From: Deltaproteobacteria bacterium
GTDB taxonomy: Bacteria > Desulfobacterota > Desulfobulbia > Desulfobulbales > Desulfobulbaceae
NCBI GenBank assembly: GCA_024277485.1
Contig: JAJRVA010000260.1
Location: 1 to 14,758 of the forward strand
DNA length: 14,758 nt
Reading direction: 5' to 3'
The notes under the pieces are model-generated. The model was not told where the DNA came from, did not search any database, and saw nothing but the letters and a program-made list of their open reading frames with translations. A program made the translations under genes and the position numbers. This document shows positions 1 to 6,600 of this stretch, piece by piece; the first letter of the stretch is position 1; every line of letters begins with the position of its first letter.

Positions 1-266
1 GGGTCCAGGGAATGCTTCAGACAAAAGAAGGTGAGCCGGTTAAAAACGCGTATCCATTTGCCAATCGCCATGCTGCAGCAAAAAAAATACCGGATTATGT
101 CGGGGCATGGACGGACAGGAGCGGTGCATTTACTCTTTACCTGCCCGAGGGAACATACTATTTTGGCATGGCCCGGACTTTTCCCCCGGGCGTGGAAAGT
201 GTTCCAATGCTGAAACTTTCCATTGACAGTGACGCCAAGAATAACAATATTGTAATTAAAGAATAA
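1..266 (+). CDS. Carboxypeptidase-regulatory-like domain protein, 3' end only
   Basis: The reading frame is open from base 3 and runs to TAA at 264-266. The gene therefore begins before the window, and the ATG at 12 is probably internal. About 88 residues are visible. They form most of one carboxypeptidase-regulatory-like (transthyretin-fold) beta-sandwich: a VQGMLQTKEGEPV strand-turn, an AWTDRSGAFTLYLPEGTYYF core and a hydrophobic C-terminal strand. The DxxGxFxxxLPxGTYY pattern is shared with both domains of the secreted protein at 918-1910, so the two genes are probably paralogues. Such domains are usually non-catalytic modules of secreted or surface proteins. It lies 45 bases upstream of the binding protein at 312 on the same strand and is probably cotranscribed with it. 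Its cellular location and role cannot be read from this fragment. Confidence 0.75.
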   Translation, partial: VQGMLQTKEGEPVKNAYPFANRHAAAKKIPDYVGAWTDRSGAFTLYLPEGTYYFGMARTFPPGVESVPMLKLSIDSDAKNNNIVIKE

Positions 267-311
267 CTGCTACTCGCATCGATGTAAAATCGCTGTTTTC
301 AGGAGCACAGC

Positions 312-896
312 ATGAAAAAAATCATACTCTTCGCACTTGCAGCCCTGGTAGTGCTGTCGGGCACCGGTTCCTTTGCCTGTGTCGGCAAAACACTTGTTAT
401 CGGTTCGCTCACTTCGCCCAATGACAGATTGCTGGCCCAGATGATGGCTGTAATCATTAATGAGAGAACCGGTACCACTGTCAACGTGGAGTACTATGAC
501 AGTCAGGATAAACTGTATGAGGCGGTCAAGAAGAAAGAGGTCAATATTCTGTCTGAAAACACGGGCCGTGCCGTGCGGTTCCTGGGGCTTGAGGTGAGTG
601 GCGCTGCGGACAGTATATACGCGACAGTGAAAAAAGAATACAAGCAACAGCTGAAGCTGGTCATGCTGAAGCCGTTTGGCACGTCCCCGGTCACATCCGG
701 GAATGAAGCGTACCAGGATGTTCCGGTCATTGATGCCGACATCCTGGTTGATTATCCTGCCCTGCCCAGGGTGCTCAACAAGCTGGCCGGAATCATGCAG
801 AAAAGGAACTATGCGAAACTGATTGCCTCTGTAGAGTCAGGAGACAAGCCGAATCAGGTTGCCAGGGATTTTCTGAAGAAGAAACGGCTCATCTGA
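312..896 (+). CDS. Shortened OpuAC-like periplasmic substrate-binding protein
   Basis: This is a 194-residue exported protein. Residues 1-23 form a Sec signal peptide (MKK, a long Ala/Leu/Val core, ending SFA before Cys23). The Cys gives a weak lipoprotein possibility, but SFAC is not a good lipobox. From residue 25 the pattern KTLVIGSLTSPNDRLLAQM and the following NILSENTGRAV resembles lobe 1 of OpuAC-type glycine betaine/choline binding proteins. The tail (YPALPRVLNKLAG ... VARDFLKKKRLI) resembles their C-terminus. OpuAC proteins usually have about 270-300 residues, so the middle (lobe 2) seems to be cut down. An AGGAG at 301-305 lies 6 bases before the ATG. No permease or ATPase gene is adjacent, so ordinary osmolyte import is doubtful; it may be a repurposed periplasmic ligand-binding protein. 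The family assignment is fairly secure; the ligand is unknown. Confidence 0.72.
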   Translation: MKKIILFALAALVVLSGTGSFACVGKTLVIGSLTSPNDRLLAQMMAVIINERTGTTVNVEYYDSQDKLYEAVKKKEVNILSENTGRAVRFLGLEVSGAADSIYATVKKEYKQQLKLVMLKPFGTSPVTSGNEAYQDVPVIDADILVDYPALPRVLNKLAGIMQKRNYAKLIASVESGDKPNQVARDFLKKKRLI

Positions 897-917
897 TTGT
901 TCTGTTCTTCGCAGGTT

Positions 918-1910
918 CTACTTCTCTTTTTCAGGTGAAGAGGTGTCAGGCATCACCTTGTCCATTTTTTCCTTGAACTCAGGCCCGAATCCCAGGGTTC
1001 CCTGGAGTTTTTCCCGCTGTTCGCCCGGCACCGGTACCCTGAACATCATGATATCAATCCCTGTCAACGTCTCACCCGCCTTGCCGATAACCGTTTGGGG
1101 CAGGTCGTCACCTGGGCCGATTGCAACACCTTCGACCTGGGGCATTCCGCTTGCCGGCTGAGCCGGCTTCATACCGCCGATGGGCAGGGCGCCGCCCTTG
1201 CTGATGGCGGTTGTACTACCATAGGTGCCGACATAGGTACCGGGCACAGGGCGTCCGACAGCGCGTTCCCGGCCCACTAAATAATATGGGGTATCAGGCG
1301 GCAGTTTCAAGGAAAACCTGCCGTCAGCGCCAGTCCGCGCTGAAATAAAATCAGGACGAGGCTTGTTCATGTCGGTTTTGACAAGGACAACTCCACCTTC
1401 GTAAGGTTTTCCATCTTCCTGCAGCAGCCTGCCTTCAATGGTTACCATGTCCCTGGCAACAGGGAAGGTGTCGGACAGGGCGCCGATCACCTGGCCTGCA
1501 TCCTTAACCTCCCTGGTTTTGATTGTCAGCTCCCGCAGATTCCCCTTGTCATCCCTGACAAAGTAGAAGGTTTCACCTTCGCGCGGTGGGCCGGGGCCTC
1601 GCTTGGGGTCAGTAATGATGAGTGCTCCCATGTAATAGGTGCCAGGCAGCAGCTTGACGCTGAATTTGCCGTCTTTTCCCATCCTGCCGACCATTTCCGG
1701 AATGCGATGCATGTTGGCAATAAGCGGAGGAATTCCTTTCTTAGTGTCAAAAAAGGAAACAACGCCTCCGGGAACAGATTTACCATCTTCAGTAACCACC
1801 TGGCCGGTAAGCGTCCCCATCCGCTCTTTCATGAAGCCGGGCACTCCGGCCTGGCAAACAAGGGGAATGGCAGAAAAAAGAATCAACAATAACAGAGTCT
1901 GTTTTTTCAT
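918..1910 (-). CDS. Secreted protein with two carboxypeptidase-regulatory-like domains
   Basis: The product has 330 residues. Residues 1-21 form a clear signal peptide (MKKQ, Leu/Ile core, cleavage near CQA/GVPG). Domain 1 (about 32-135) begins GTLTGQVVTEDGKSVPGGVV and contains KDGKFSVKLLPGTYYMG. Domain 2 (about 155-290) begins TIEGRLLQEDGKPYEGGVV and contains ADGRFSLKLPPDTPYY. These repeated openings mark two carboxypeptidase-regulatory-like beta-sandwiches. No catalytic peptidase domain is present. The C-terminal 40 residues are charged and low in complexity. AGGAGG at 1918-1923 lies 7 bases before the ATG and overlaps the stop codon of the transposase gene upstream. The 3' end converges on the binding-protein gene with only 21 bases between, and no terminator is visible there. 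It is probably periplasmic or surface-exposed; a binding or structural role is inferred. Confidence 0.8.
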   Translation of the reverse strand: MKKQTLLLLILFSAIPLVCQAGVPGFMKERMGTLTGQVVTEDGKSVPGGVVSFFDTKKGIPPLIANMHRIPEMVGRMGKDGKFSVKLLPGTYYMGALIITDPKRGPGPPREGETFYFVRDDKGNLRELTIKTREVKDAGQVIGALSDTFPVARDMVTIEGRLLQEDGKPYEGGVVLVKTDMNKPRPDFISARTGADGRFSLKLPPDTPYYLVGRERAVGRPVPGTYVGTYGSTTAISKGGALPIGGMKPAQPASGMPQVEGVAIGPGDDLPQTVIGKAGETLTGIDIMMFRVPVPGEQREKLQGTLGFGPEFKEKMDKVMPDTSSPEKEK

Positions 1911-1917
1911 GAATACA

Positions 1918-1923
1918 CCTCCT
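1918..1923 (-). promoter_or_regulatory. Shine-Dalgarno AGGAGG overlapping the transposase stop codon
   Basis: On the minus strand the transposase stop TAG (1924-1922) forms part of AGGAGG, which is followed after 7 bases by the ATG of the 918-1910 gene. The ribosome binding site therefore starts where the transposase gene ends and lies 4 bases outside the terminal inverted repeat. Termination-reinitiation coupling is possible. Confidence 0.75.
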
Positions 1924-2794
1924 AATTGGGGTCAGGTCTTGAAATAAAACATTTTTGTTTTTTCACGATGCGACTTACGGTTGAGTAATGAATACCAAGT
2001 TGTTTTCCTATTTCAACAAGAGAGTAACCATACTCAAGATGTGCGGCAAAAATCTTTTTGTTCCTTTCGTTTTTGCTGATTTTAGCTGAAAAAAAATCAT
2101 TAAGTGCCGGTCGATTCGGGAATCGCTGGTGTCTGGGAATTTCTTGAATTTCCTTCTTTTCTTTTATGAAAACCTGCATCCTTTCAATAAAAAAATTACT
2201 GCCATAAAATACCTGACCTTTAAGCGAGTCCCACGGGCAGGTAGCCTTTGTTCCATTCTCTACAAATTCACGGTAGCGGTTTTTTGCCTGGACTCTATTG
2301 TCGGAAAATTGTCCGAGTATCCAGTCGATGGTCAGCAGTTCCGGTCTTTTATTCTCCAAGAGGGTAAAACGGTAGCTGCTCCAGTTCCACACATCCGGTG
2401 TAGGCACCATGCCCGCCCGTACCGGGTTGAGGATGATATATCGGCACAACTCGAGAAGATGAGCATCCTTTTCAACGATGATTGATTTGAAACGTCCCTG
2501 AAAGACGTGCCCGACATGATCGTTGATACGGTTGAACGCTTGCGTGTACACCCCATTGAGCTGGCGCATGCCTATTGACAGGGTAGGGTCAGTTGTCTCG
2601 ATCAACAGGTGGTAATGGTTGTTCATCAGGCAGTATGCATGACAAATCCAGTTGTACCGCTGTACTGTTCCTGTCAGGATGTCCAGGAAGCGCAGCCGGT
2701 CTCCATCGTTGACAAAGATATCATTTTTAGCGTTTCCCCTGGCAGTTACATGGTAAACAGCACCGGGGAATTCTATGCGTAAAGGCCTGGCCAT
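1922..2794 (-). CDS. REP-associated tyrosine transposase (RAYT, Y1/IS200-like HUH nuclease)
   Basis: The start chosen is the MARPLRIEF methionine, giving 290 residues; that opening is characteristic of the family. An in-frame ATG 33 bases upstream lies inside the terminal repeat, but no Shine-Dalgarno precedes either. The Y1 transposase domain covers about 1-140. It shows GAVYHVTARGN, the metal-binding HUH-type pair H60/H62 in MNNHYHLL, GHVFQGRFKS, and RYIILNPVRAG with Y119 as the probable nucleophile. Residues about 245-280 (YSLVEIGKQLGIHYSTVSRI) form a helix-turn-helix like that in many RAYTs. These enzymes cut single-stranded DNA at REP-type hairpins. All expected catalytic residues are present, so it looks intact. 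The last codons are supplied by the terminal repeat. The gene is richer in A+T than the cytochrome genes, consistent with horizontal origin. Confidence 0.9.
   Translation of the reverse strand: MARPLRIEFPGAVYHVTARGNAKNDIFVNDGDRLRFLDILTGTVQRYNWICHAYCLMNNHYHLLIETTDPTLSIGMRQLNGVYTQAFNRINDHVGHVFQGRFKSIIVEKDAHLLELCRYIILNPVRAGMVPTPDVWNWSSYRFTLLENKRPELLTIDWILGQFSDNRVQAKNRYREFVENGTKATCPWDSLKGQVFYGSNFFIERMQVFIKEKKEIQEIPRHQRFPNRPALNDFFSAKISKNERNKKIFAAHLEYGYSLVEIGKQLGIHYSTVSRIVKKQKCFISRPDPN
1928..1945 (+). repeat. Left terminal inverted repeat of the RAYT element
   Basis: GGGGTCAGGTCTTGAAAT is the exact reverse complement of 2826-2843. On the minus strand it encodes the last residues of the transposase (SRPDP). 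Confidence 0.9.
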
Positions 2795-2803
2795 GATTTT
2801 GAC

Positions 2804-2832
2804 TTTATAGCATAATTTTTGTTGCATTTCAA
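2804..2832 (-). promoter_or_regulatory. Sigma-70-like promoter of the RAYT gene, -35 inside the terminal repeat
   Basis: The minus strand carries TTGAAA (2832-2827) and TATAAA (2809-2804) separated by exactly 17 bases; each hexamer matches consensus at 5 of 6 positions. The -35 box lies inside the inverted repeat. Transcription would begin near 2797, only a few bases before the ATG at 2794, giving a near-leaderless message. That agrees with the absence of a Shine-Dalgarno. Confidence 0.6.
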
Positions 2833-2843
2833 GACCTGACCCC
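2826..2843 (+). repeat. Right terminal inverted repeat of the RAYT element
   Basis: ATTTCAAGACCTGACCCC is a perfect 18-base inverted copy of 1928-1945. It carries the TTGAAA -35 box of the transposase promoter on the minus strand. Confidence 0.9.
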
Positions 2844-2863
2844 TGTGGCGGACCCCTGTGGCG
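2838..2863 (+). repeat. 13-bp tandem duplication at the right edge of the RAYT element
   Basis: GACCCCTGTGGCG occurs twice in immediate succession (2838-2850 and 2851-2863). The first copy uses the last six bases of the terminal repeat. It may reflect slippage or an imprecise insertion/excision event. Confidence 0.8.
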
Positions 2864-2881
2864 TGTTATTTGCGGAACTTC

Positions 2882-2918
2882 TTGCTCCTTTGCTTCGATT
2901 GGATTATCATAATACCAA
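2882..2918 (+). promoter_or_regulatory. Probable vapBC promoter with overlapping dyad operator
   Basis: TATCAT (2905-2910) is a good -10 box, with TTGCTC (2882-2887) 17 bases upstream as a weak -35. An imperfect palindrome, TTGG-ATTAT-C-ATAAT-A-CCAA at 2899-2918, covers the -10. That placement suits autorepression by an AbrB-fold antitoxin or toxin-antitoxin complex. The binding is inferred. Confidence 0.45.
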
Positions 2919-2941
2919 AATGTATCGATAGGAGTATTGTT

Positions 2942-3148
2942 ATGGAGGCAGTGAAAATATCACCTAAATATCAAGTTGTAATACCAAAAAAGATCAGGGA
3001 ATCTTTACAGTTGAAACCAGGGCAGAGAATGCAGATGATTGAATACGGCAATAGAATTGAGATGATTCCCGCAAGGTCAATTGCCGAAATGCGGGGGTTT
3101 CTGAAAGGGATCAATACTGATTTCGAGCGTGAGGAAGACCGTTTATGA
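2942..3148 (+). CDS. vapB: AbrB/MazE-fold antitoxin (VapB-type)
   Basis: The product has 68 residues, starting MEAVKISPKYQVVIPKKI. AGGAG at 2930-2934 lies 7 bases before this ATG, so it is preferred over an in-frame ATG at 2858 whose extra N-terminus is not conserved-looking. Residues 1-45 form the swapped-hairpin AbrB DNA-binding domain; the KYQVVIPKKIRE and LKPGQRMQMIE motifs are typical. The remaining C-terminal part (RGFLKGINTDFEREEDRL) would wrap the toxin. The stop overlaps the toxin start by 4 bases (ATGA), so the pair is translationally coupled. It should neutralise the PIN toxin and repress its own promoter, as known for the family. The A+T-rich base composition fits acquisition with the adjoining mobile element. 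Confidence 0.85.
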   Translation: MEAVKISPKYQVVIPKKIRESLQLKPGQRMQMIEYGNRIEMIPARSIAEMRGFLKGINTDFEREEDRL

Positions 3149-3519
3149 ATGTCGTGGATTCATCAGGCTGGCTGGACTATTTTGCCGAGGGTCCAAATGC
3201 TGATCATTTTGCTGTCCCTGTTCAGGACATTGACCGGTTAATCGTTCCGACAATAACCATATTTGAAGTGTTCAAGGTTGTTTTGAGGGAACGGGGTGAG
3301 GATTCTGCCTTGCAGGCTGTTGCCTTGATGAAACAAGGAACGGAAGTTGATCTGACCGGAAATATTGCAATTTTGGCAGCAAAAATCAGTTTTGAATTAA
3401 AAATTCCTATGGCTGACAGTATCATTCTGGCAACAGCTCAATCTTACCAGGCCATAGTGTGGACTCAGGACAGTGATTTCAAGGATATTCCAGGCGTGAA
3501 ATATTTTCCGCCTGATTGA
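3145..3519 (+). CDS. vapC: PIN-domain ribonuclease toxin (VapC-type)
   Basis: The product has 124 residues, the usual VapC length, and consists of one PIN domain. The acidic metal-binding set is complete: D5 in MNVVDSSGWLDYF, E41 in TIFEVFK, D91 in MADSIILATA, and D109/D111 in WTQDSDF. VapC enzymes cut specific RNAs (often tRNA or the 23S sarcin-ricin loop) when free of antitoxin; the target here is unknown. The gene overlaps vapB by 4 bases. A strong hairpin terminator follows about 95 bases later. No truncation is seen, so the module looks functional. Confidence 0.88.
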   Translation: MNVVDSSGWLDYFAEGPNADHFAVPVQDIDRLIVPTITIFEVFKVVLRERGEDSALQAVALMKQGTEVDLTGNIAILAAKISFELKIPMADSIILATAQSYQAIVWTQDSDFKDIPGVKYFPPD

Positions 3520-3613
3520 TAGATGTATTGCCCTCGCTCTTGTGCAATAATACACTTGCAAGTTGAATTCACTTTCCAGGTGAAGAAAAGAGTATCATGT
3601 CCCCGGATTTTTC
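3520..3613. other. Intergenic spacer between vapC and the terminator
   Basis: About 94 bases with no ORF. The part near 3586-3605 (AGTATCATGTCCCCGG) resembles short repeat remnants often seen near transposases in this group, but only from general memory. No partner copy occurs in the window. Confidence 0.3.
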
Positions 3614-3653
3614 AAACAAAAAGGCCGTCCCTTGCGGGACGGCCTTTTTGTTT
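3614..3653. terminator. Bidirectional rho-independent terminator
   Basis: An 18-bp stem with a TTGC loop at 3632-3635 has the core GGCCGTCCC/GGGACGGCC and is flanked by A5 on the left and T5 on the right. It can stop transcripts in both directions: vapBC on the + strand and the 8.6-kb cytochrome operon on the - strand. Confidence 0.92.
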
Positions 3654-3674
3654 CAACCGCCGGAAGGCGGGTTG
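3654..3674 (-). terminator. Second small hairpin after the giant cytochrome gene
   Basis: CAACCGCC/GGCGGGTTG with a 4-base loop and one bulged G, 9 bases after the stop at 3683. It lies just before the strong terminator for minus-strand transcripts and probably protects or assists the 3' end. Confidence 0.45.
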
Positions 3675-3682
3675 AGTTCAGG

Positions 3683-6600
3683 TTATGGGGCGAGTTCAAC
3701 GGCAACCAGGCCGTTGTAGCCGGCATTGCCGCCATCAGCCCAGGACATGGTGACATTGCCGCCCGTACCGCTGGCATAGGAGCCGCCACCGACTACTGAT
3801 CCTCCGGCATCGGTAGTATCAATGTAGATGGCAGTCTGAGAGCCTCCCTGGGTGGCCGAGTTGCCCTTGTAGGAGGCAAAGTGATCAACAACCATGGTGG
3901 AACTGCTTACGGTGCTGATTGAGAGAGACAGATCAGTTGTCGTGGAGTTTGCGGTGACAACGTTGGTCGCAGAGCCGACACTGTTCCAGGATGAAGCGGA
4001 CAGGACAAAGGTCTTGCCGGGATTGCCGGTGACAATAACCGTAATGTTTGCGGTACCTGCGGTCGGGCTGGTGCAGCCCCATAACTCTGATCTGCCGCGT
4101 GAATTGTTCCCGGGCGCATCCGACTCTCCCAACTGGCTGCAGGTAGCTCCAGTATAGCTGACGGAAGAAACCGAATCACCGTTTCGGGAATCCATGCCAA
4201 TACCGACCACCAGGTAGTTGGCGCCGGCTCCAACGGTATGGCTCCAGGAGAAAGATGTTGCAGTGCCGCCATTATCAAACATTCCGGAAGTCGCATCAAG
4301 GGTAACGGCAGTTGGTGCCGTGTTCACTGTAATCGTAACCGTGGCCTCATCGAAACCACCGGTTGCAGTGGCCCTGACAATGACGGTACAGGTGCCCACA
4401 TCGCTCGCAGCAGGAGTGCCGGAGATTGTACCATCTCCAGCTACCGATGCCCAGGTGCTGCAGGTGCCGCCGTTCCTGGAGTAGGTGATGGGATCACCTT
4501 CCGGATCAACCGCGTCCTGGGCAACCGTGGTGGAGTAGGCGGTGCCCACGGTAGCATCCGGCCCTGTGTAGGGCGGGTTCTGGAACGCGGGAGGCTGGTT
4601 GGGTCCCTCGATGACCAGGTAGCCTACCTCGGTCGCTGCATGCGCCTGTTCGGTGTCACTCAGGGTGTCTTCCTCCATAACCAGCGGCAGCGTGGTCGGG
4701 GTCGGAGTGCCGTTCACCACGGCATAGGCGCCGTTAGCGCCGGCCATGTGCTGGTTGGCTGCCACTGCCGCGCCCACACTGCTTATTGCGGTCAGGGTGG
4801 CATTGTAGGGCGGAGTATTGTCCCAGCCCTGGACACCGGTAATGGAACCTGCCTCGTAGACCGTGCCGCCCAGCATGGTGCCGGTGCCGGCTTCTATTAT
4901 AATGTAGCCGACGGTCTCGGTGGACCGAGCAGTGGTCGGGTCCTCGGCAACATGCTTGCCGATCCGCAGCTGTGTGGTGGCGCCGGAAACCGCGGTGGCC
5001 TGGCTGCTCGAATCAGACACCCAGAAGGCGGACCAGTCATCATCTACATTGGTCTGGACCGAGCCGACGACAATGGGGTCGGTATAGCCGGAAATGGCCC
5101 TTGGATTGGCCTCTGACCAGTCGCCACTGTTGTTGGTCTGGGGCTCGGAATAGGCGATGACATCCATCTTGACGCCGTGCGTCGCCGCTGTATAGGCGCC
5201 GGGTTCGATTGCAATCCAGTGTACCGGCCTTGGGGTGACGGTTCCGCCGGTGGAAAACATCCTGACTTCAAAACCGGTGGTGGACACGTTGCGCAGGTTC
5301 GGGTGCTGCGCGTTTTGAGTTGCCTCTTCTTTACTGATCACGACTACCGGGGCGGTCGCAAAGATTCTGTTGAAGGTGACGTTCTGCCAGGCCCCGTCCA
5401 CAAGAGGAATCCTGCCGTGGTCAATGGGCACGCTGTTCAGCACGTTGATGCTGACCGTTGCCGTATCTGAACCGCCCGTTGCAGTCGCAGTAACGTCAAC
5501 TGTGCAAGTGCCGGCCGGTGTTGCAGGTGTGCCGGAGATGGTTCCGTCCGCGGCAACACTGGTCCAGGTACAGGTGCCGGTTCCGGCATTGGAGTAGGTG
5601 ATGGGATCACCTTCCGGATCAACCGCGTCCTGGGCAACCGTGGTGGAGTAGGCGGTGCCCACGGTAGCATCCGGCCCTGTGTAGGGCGGGTTCTGGAAAT
5701 ACGGCGGCTGGTTGGGCGGGGCCTCGTCATCGGTTATGGTCAGGGTGGTCGTGGTCTGGCTGCCGAGGACGGCGCCGCCCGTGGGGTTGCTGATATCGAG
5801 GATAACGGTTCTGCTGCCGTCGACATTCCCGTTATCGTTGACAGTGACCGTGATGGTTTTCGGAGACGTGTCGCCGTCTGCCCAGGACAGGGCGCCGGTG
5901 CCGCCTACAGTGTAGTCAGCGCCGGGCGCCGTGCCGGTGCCGGTATCGCTGTAATCGACCGTGACGGCCCCGGTGGAGCCGCCTGTCCGGTTGACGGCCA
6001 GGTCGATGGAGCCGCCGTTCTCGGCCACTGTGTAGTCTGCCTGGGCATACTCGAAAATACCGTTCACATTGATATCATTATTGGTGATGGTGGTGGTCAC
6101 CGAGTCATCGGATCCGAGGAGCAGGCCGCCGGTGGTGCTGGAAACCGTCATGATAATGGTCTCCGAGGGTTCGACAATGGTGTCATCATTCACGGTAATG
6201 ATGATGGTCTTGTCCGCGCTGTCGCCGTCAGCCCAGAAAAAGGCGTTGGAGCTCAGGGTGTAGTCGTTGCCCACACCCGGGGTCGCGGTGCCGGTCATGG
6301 TCACGGCAGCGGTGACCGCGCCGGTGGAACCGCCGGTGCGGCTGGCCGTGATGGTGACCGTGCCCACATCCTCGGGCCAGGAAGCGTCCGGAGTGGTTAT
6401 GTTCACCGTGCCTGCGGCCGACTGGTCGCTTGCTGCAATGGTGGTGGTGACATCAGGGTTTGCCCCGATCACCATGTTTCCCGTGGTGGAGGTTATGGTC
6501 AGGATAACCGTTTCCGCGTTTTCGGTTGCCCCGTCGTCAGCTATGGTCAGGGTGATGGCTTGGTCCGTCGTGTCACCGGCGGCCCAATTAAAGGTGGTGG

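Larger units (their letters stand above)
1928..2843 (-). mobile_element. RAYT-type single-gene element bounded by 18-bp inverted repeats
   Basis: The element is 916 bases long and defined by perfect inverted copies of GGGGTCAGGTCTTGAAAT at 1928-1945 and ATTTCAAGACCTGACCCC at 2826-2843. It encloses one IS200-like transposase gene. The similarity extends inward as a further AACA after two mismatches, making the repeats about 24 bases. No target-site duplication is seen, as expected for HUH transposases. RAYTs are usually domesticated single-copy genes flanked by REP-like repeats, so this may be a static domesticated unit rather than an active transposon. Confidence 0.75.

Noticed and set aside
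2858..2941. Upstream ATG extending the antitoxin by 28 residues
   Set aside because: It lies in the tandem repeat of the element edge, has no ribosome site, and the extra residues precede the normal AbrB-fold start, which has AGGAG at the right spacing.
4238..5116. 292-residue + strand ORF
   Set aside because: Antisense shadow of the giant cytochrome gene; composition is Gly/Arg/Val-rich without domain features.
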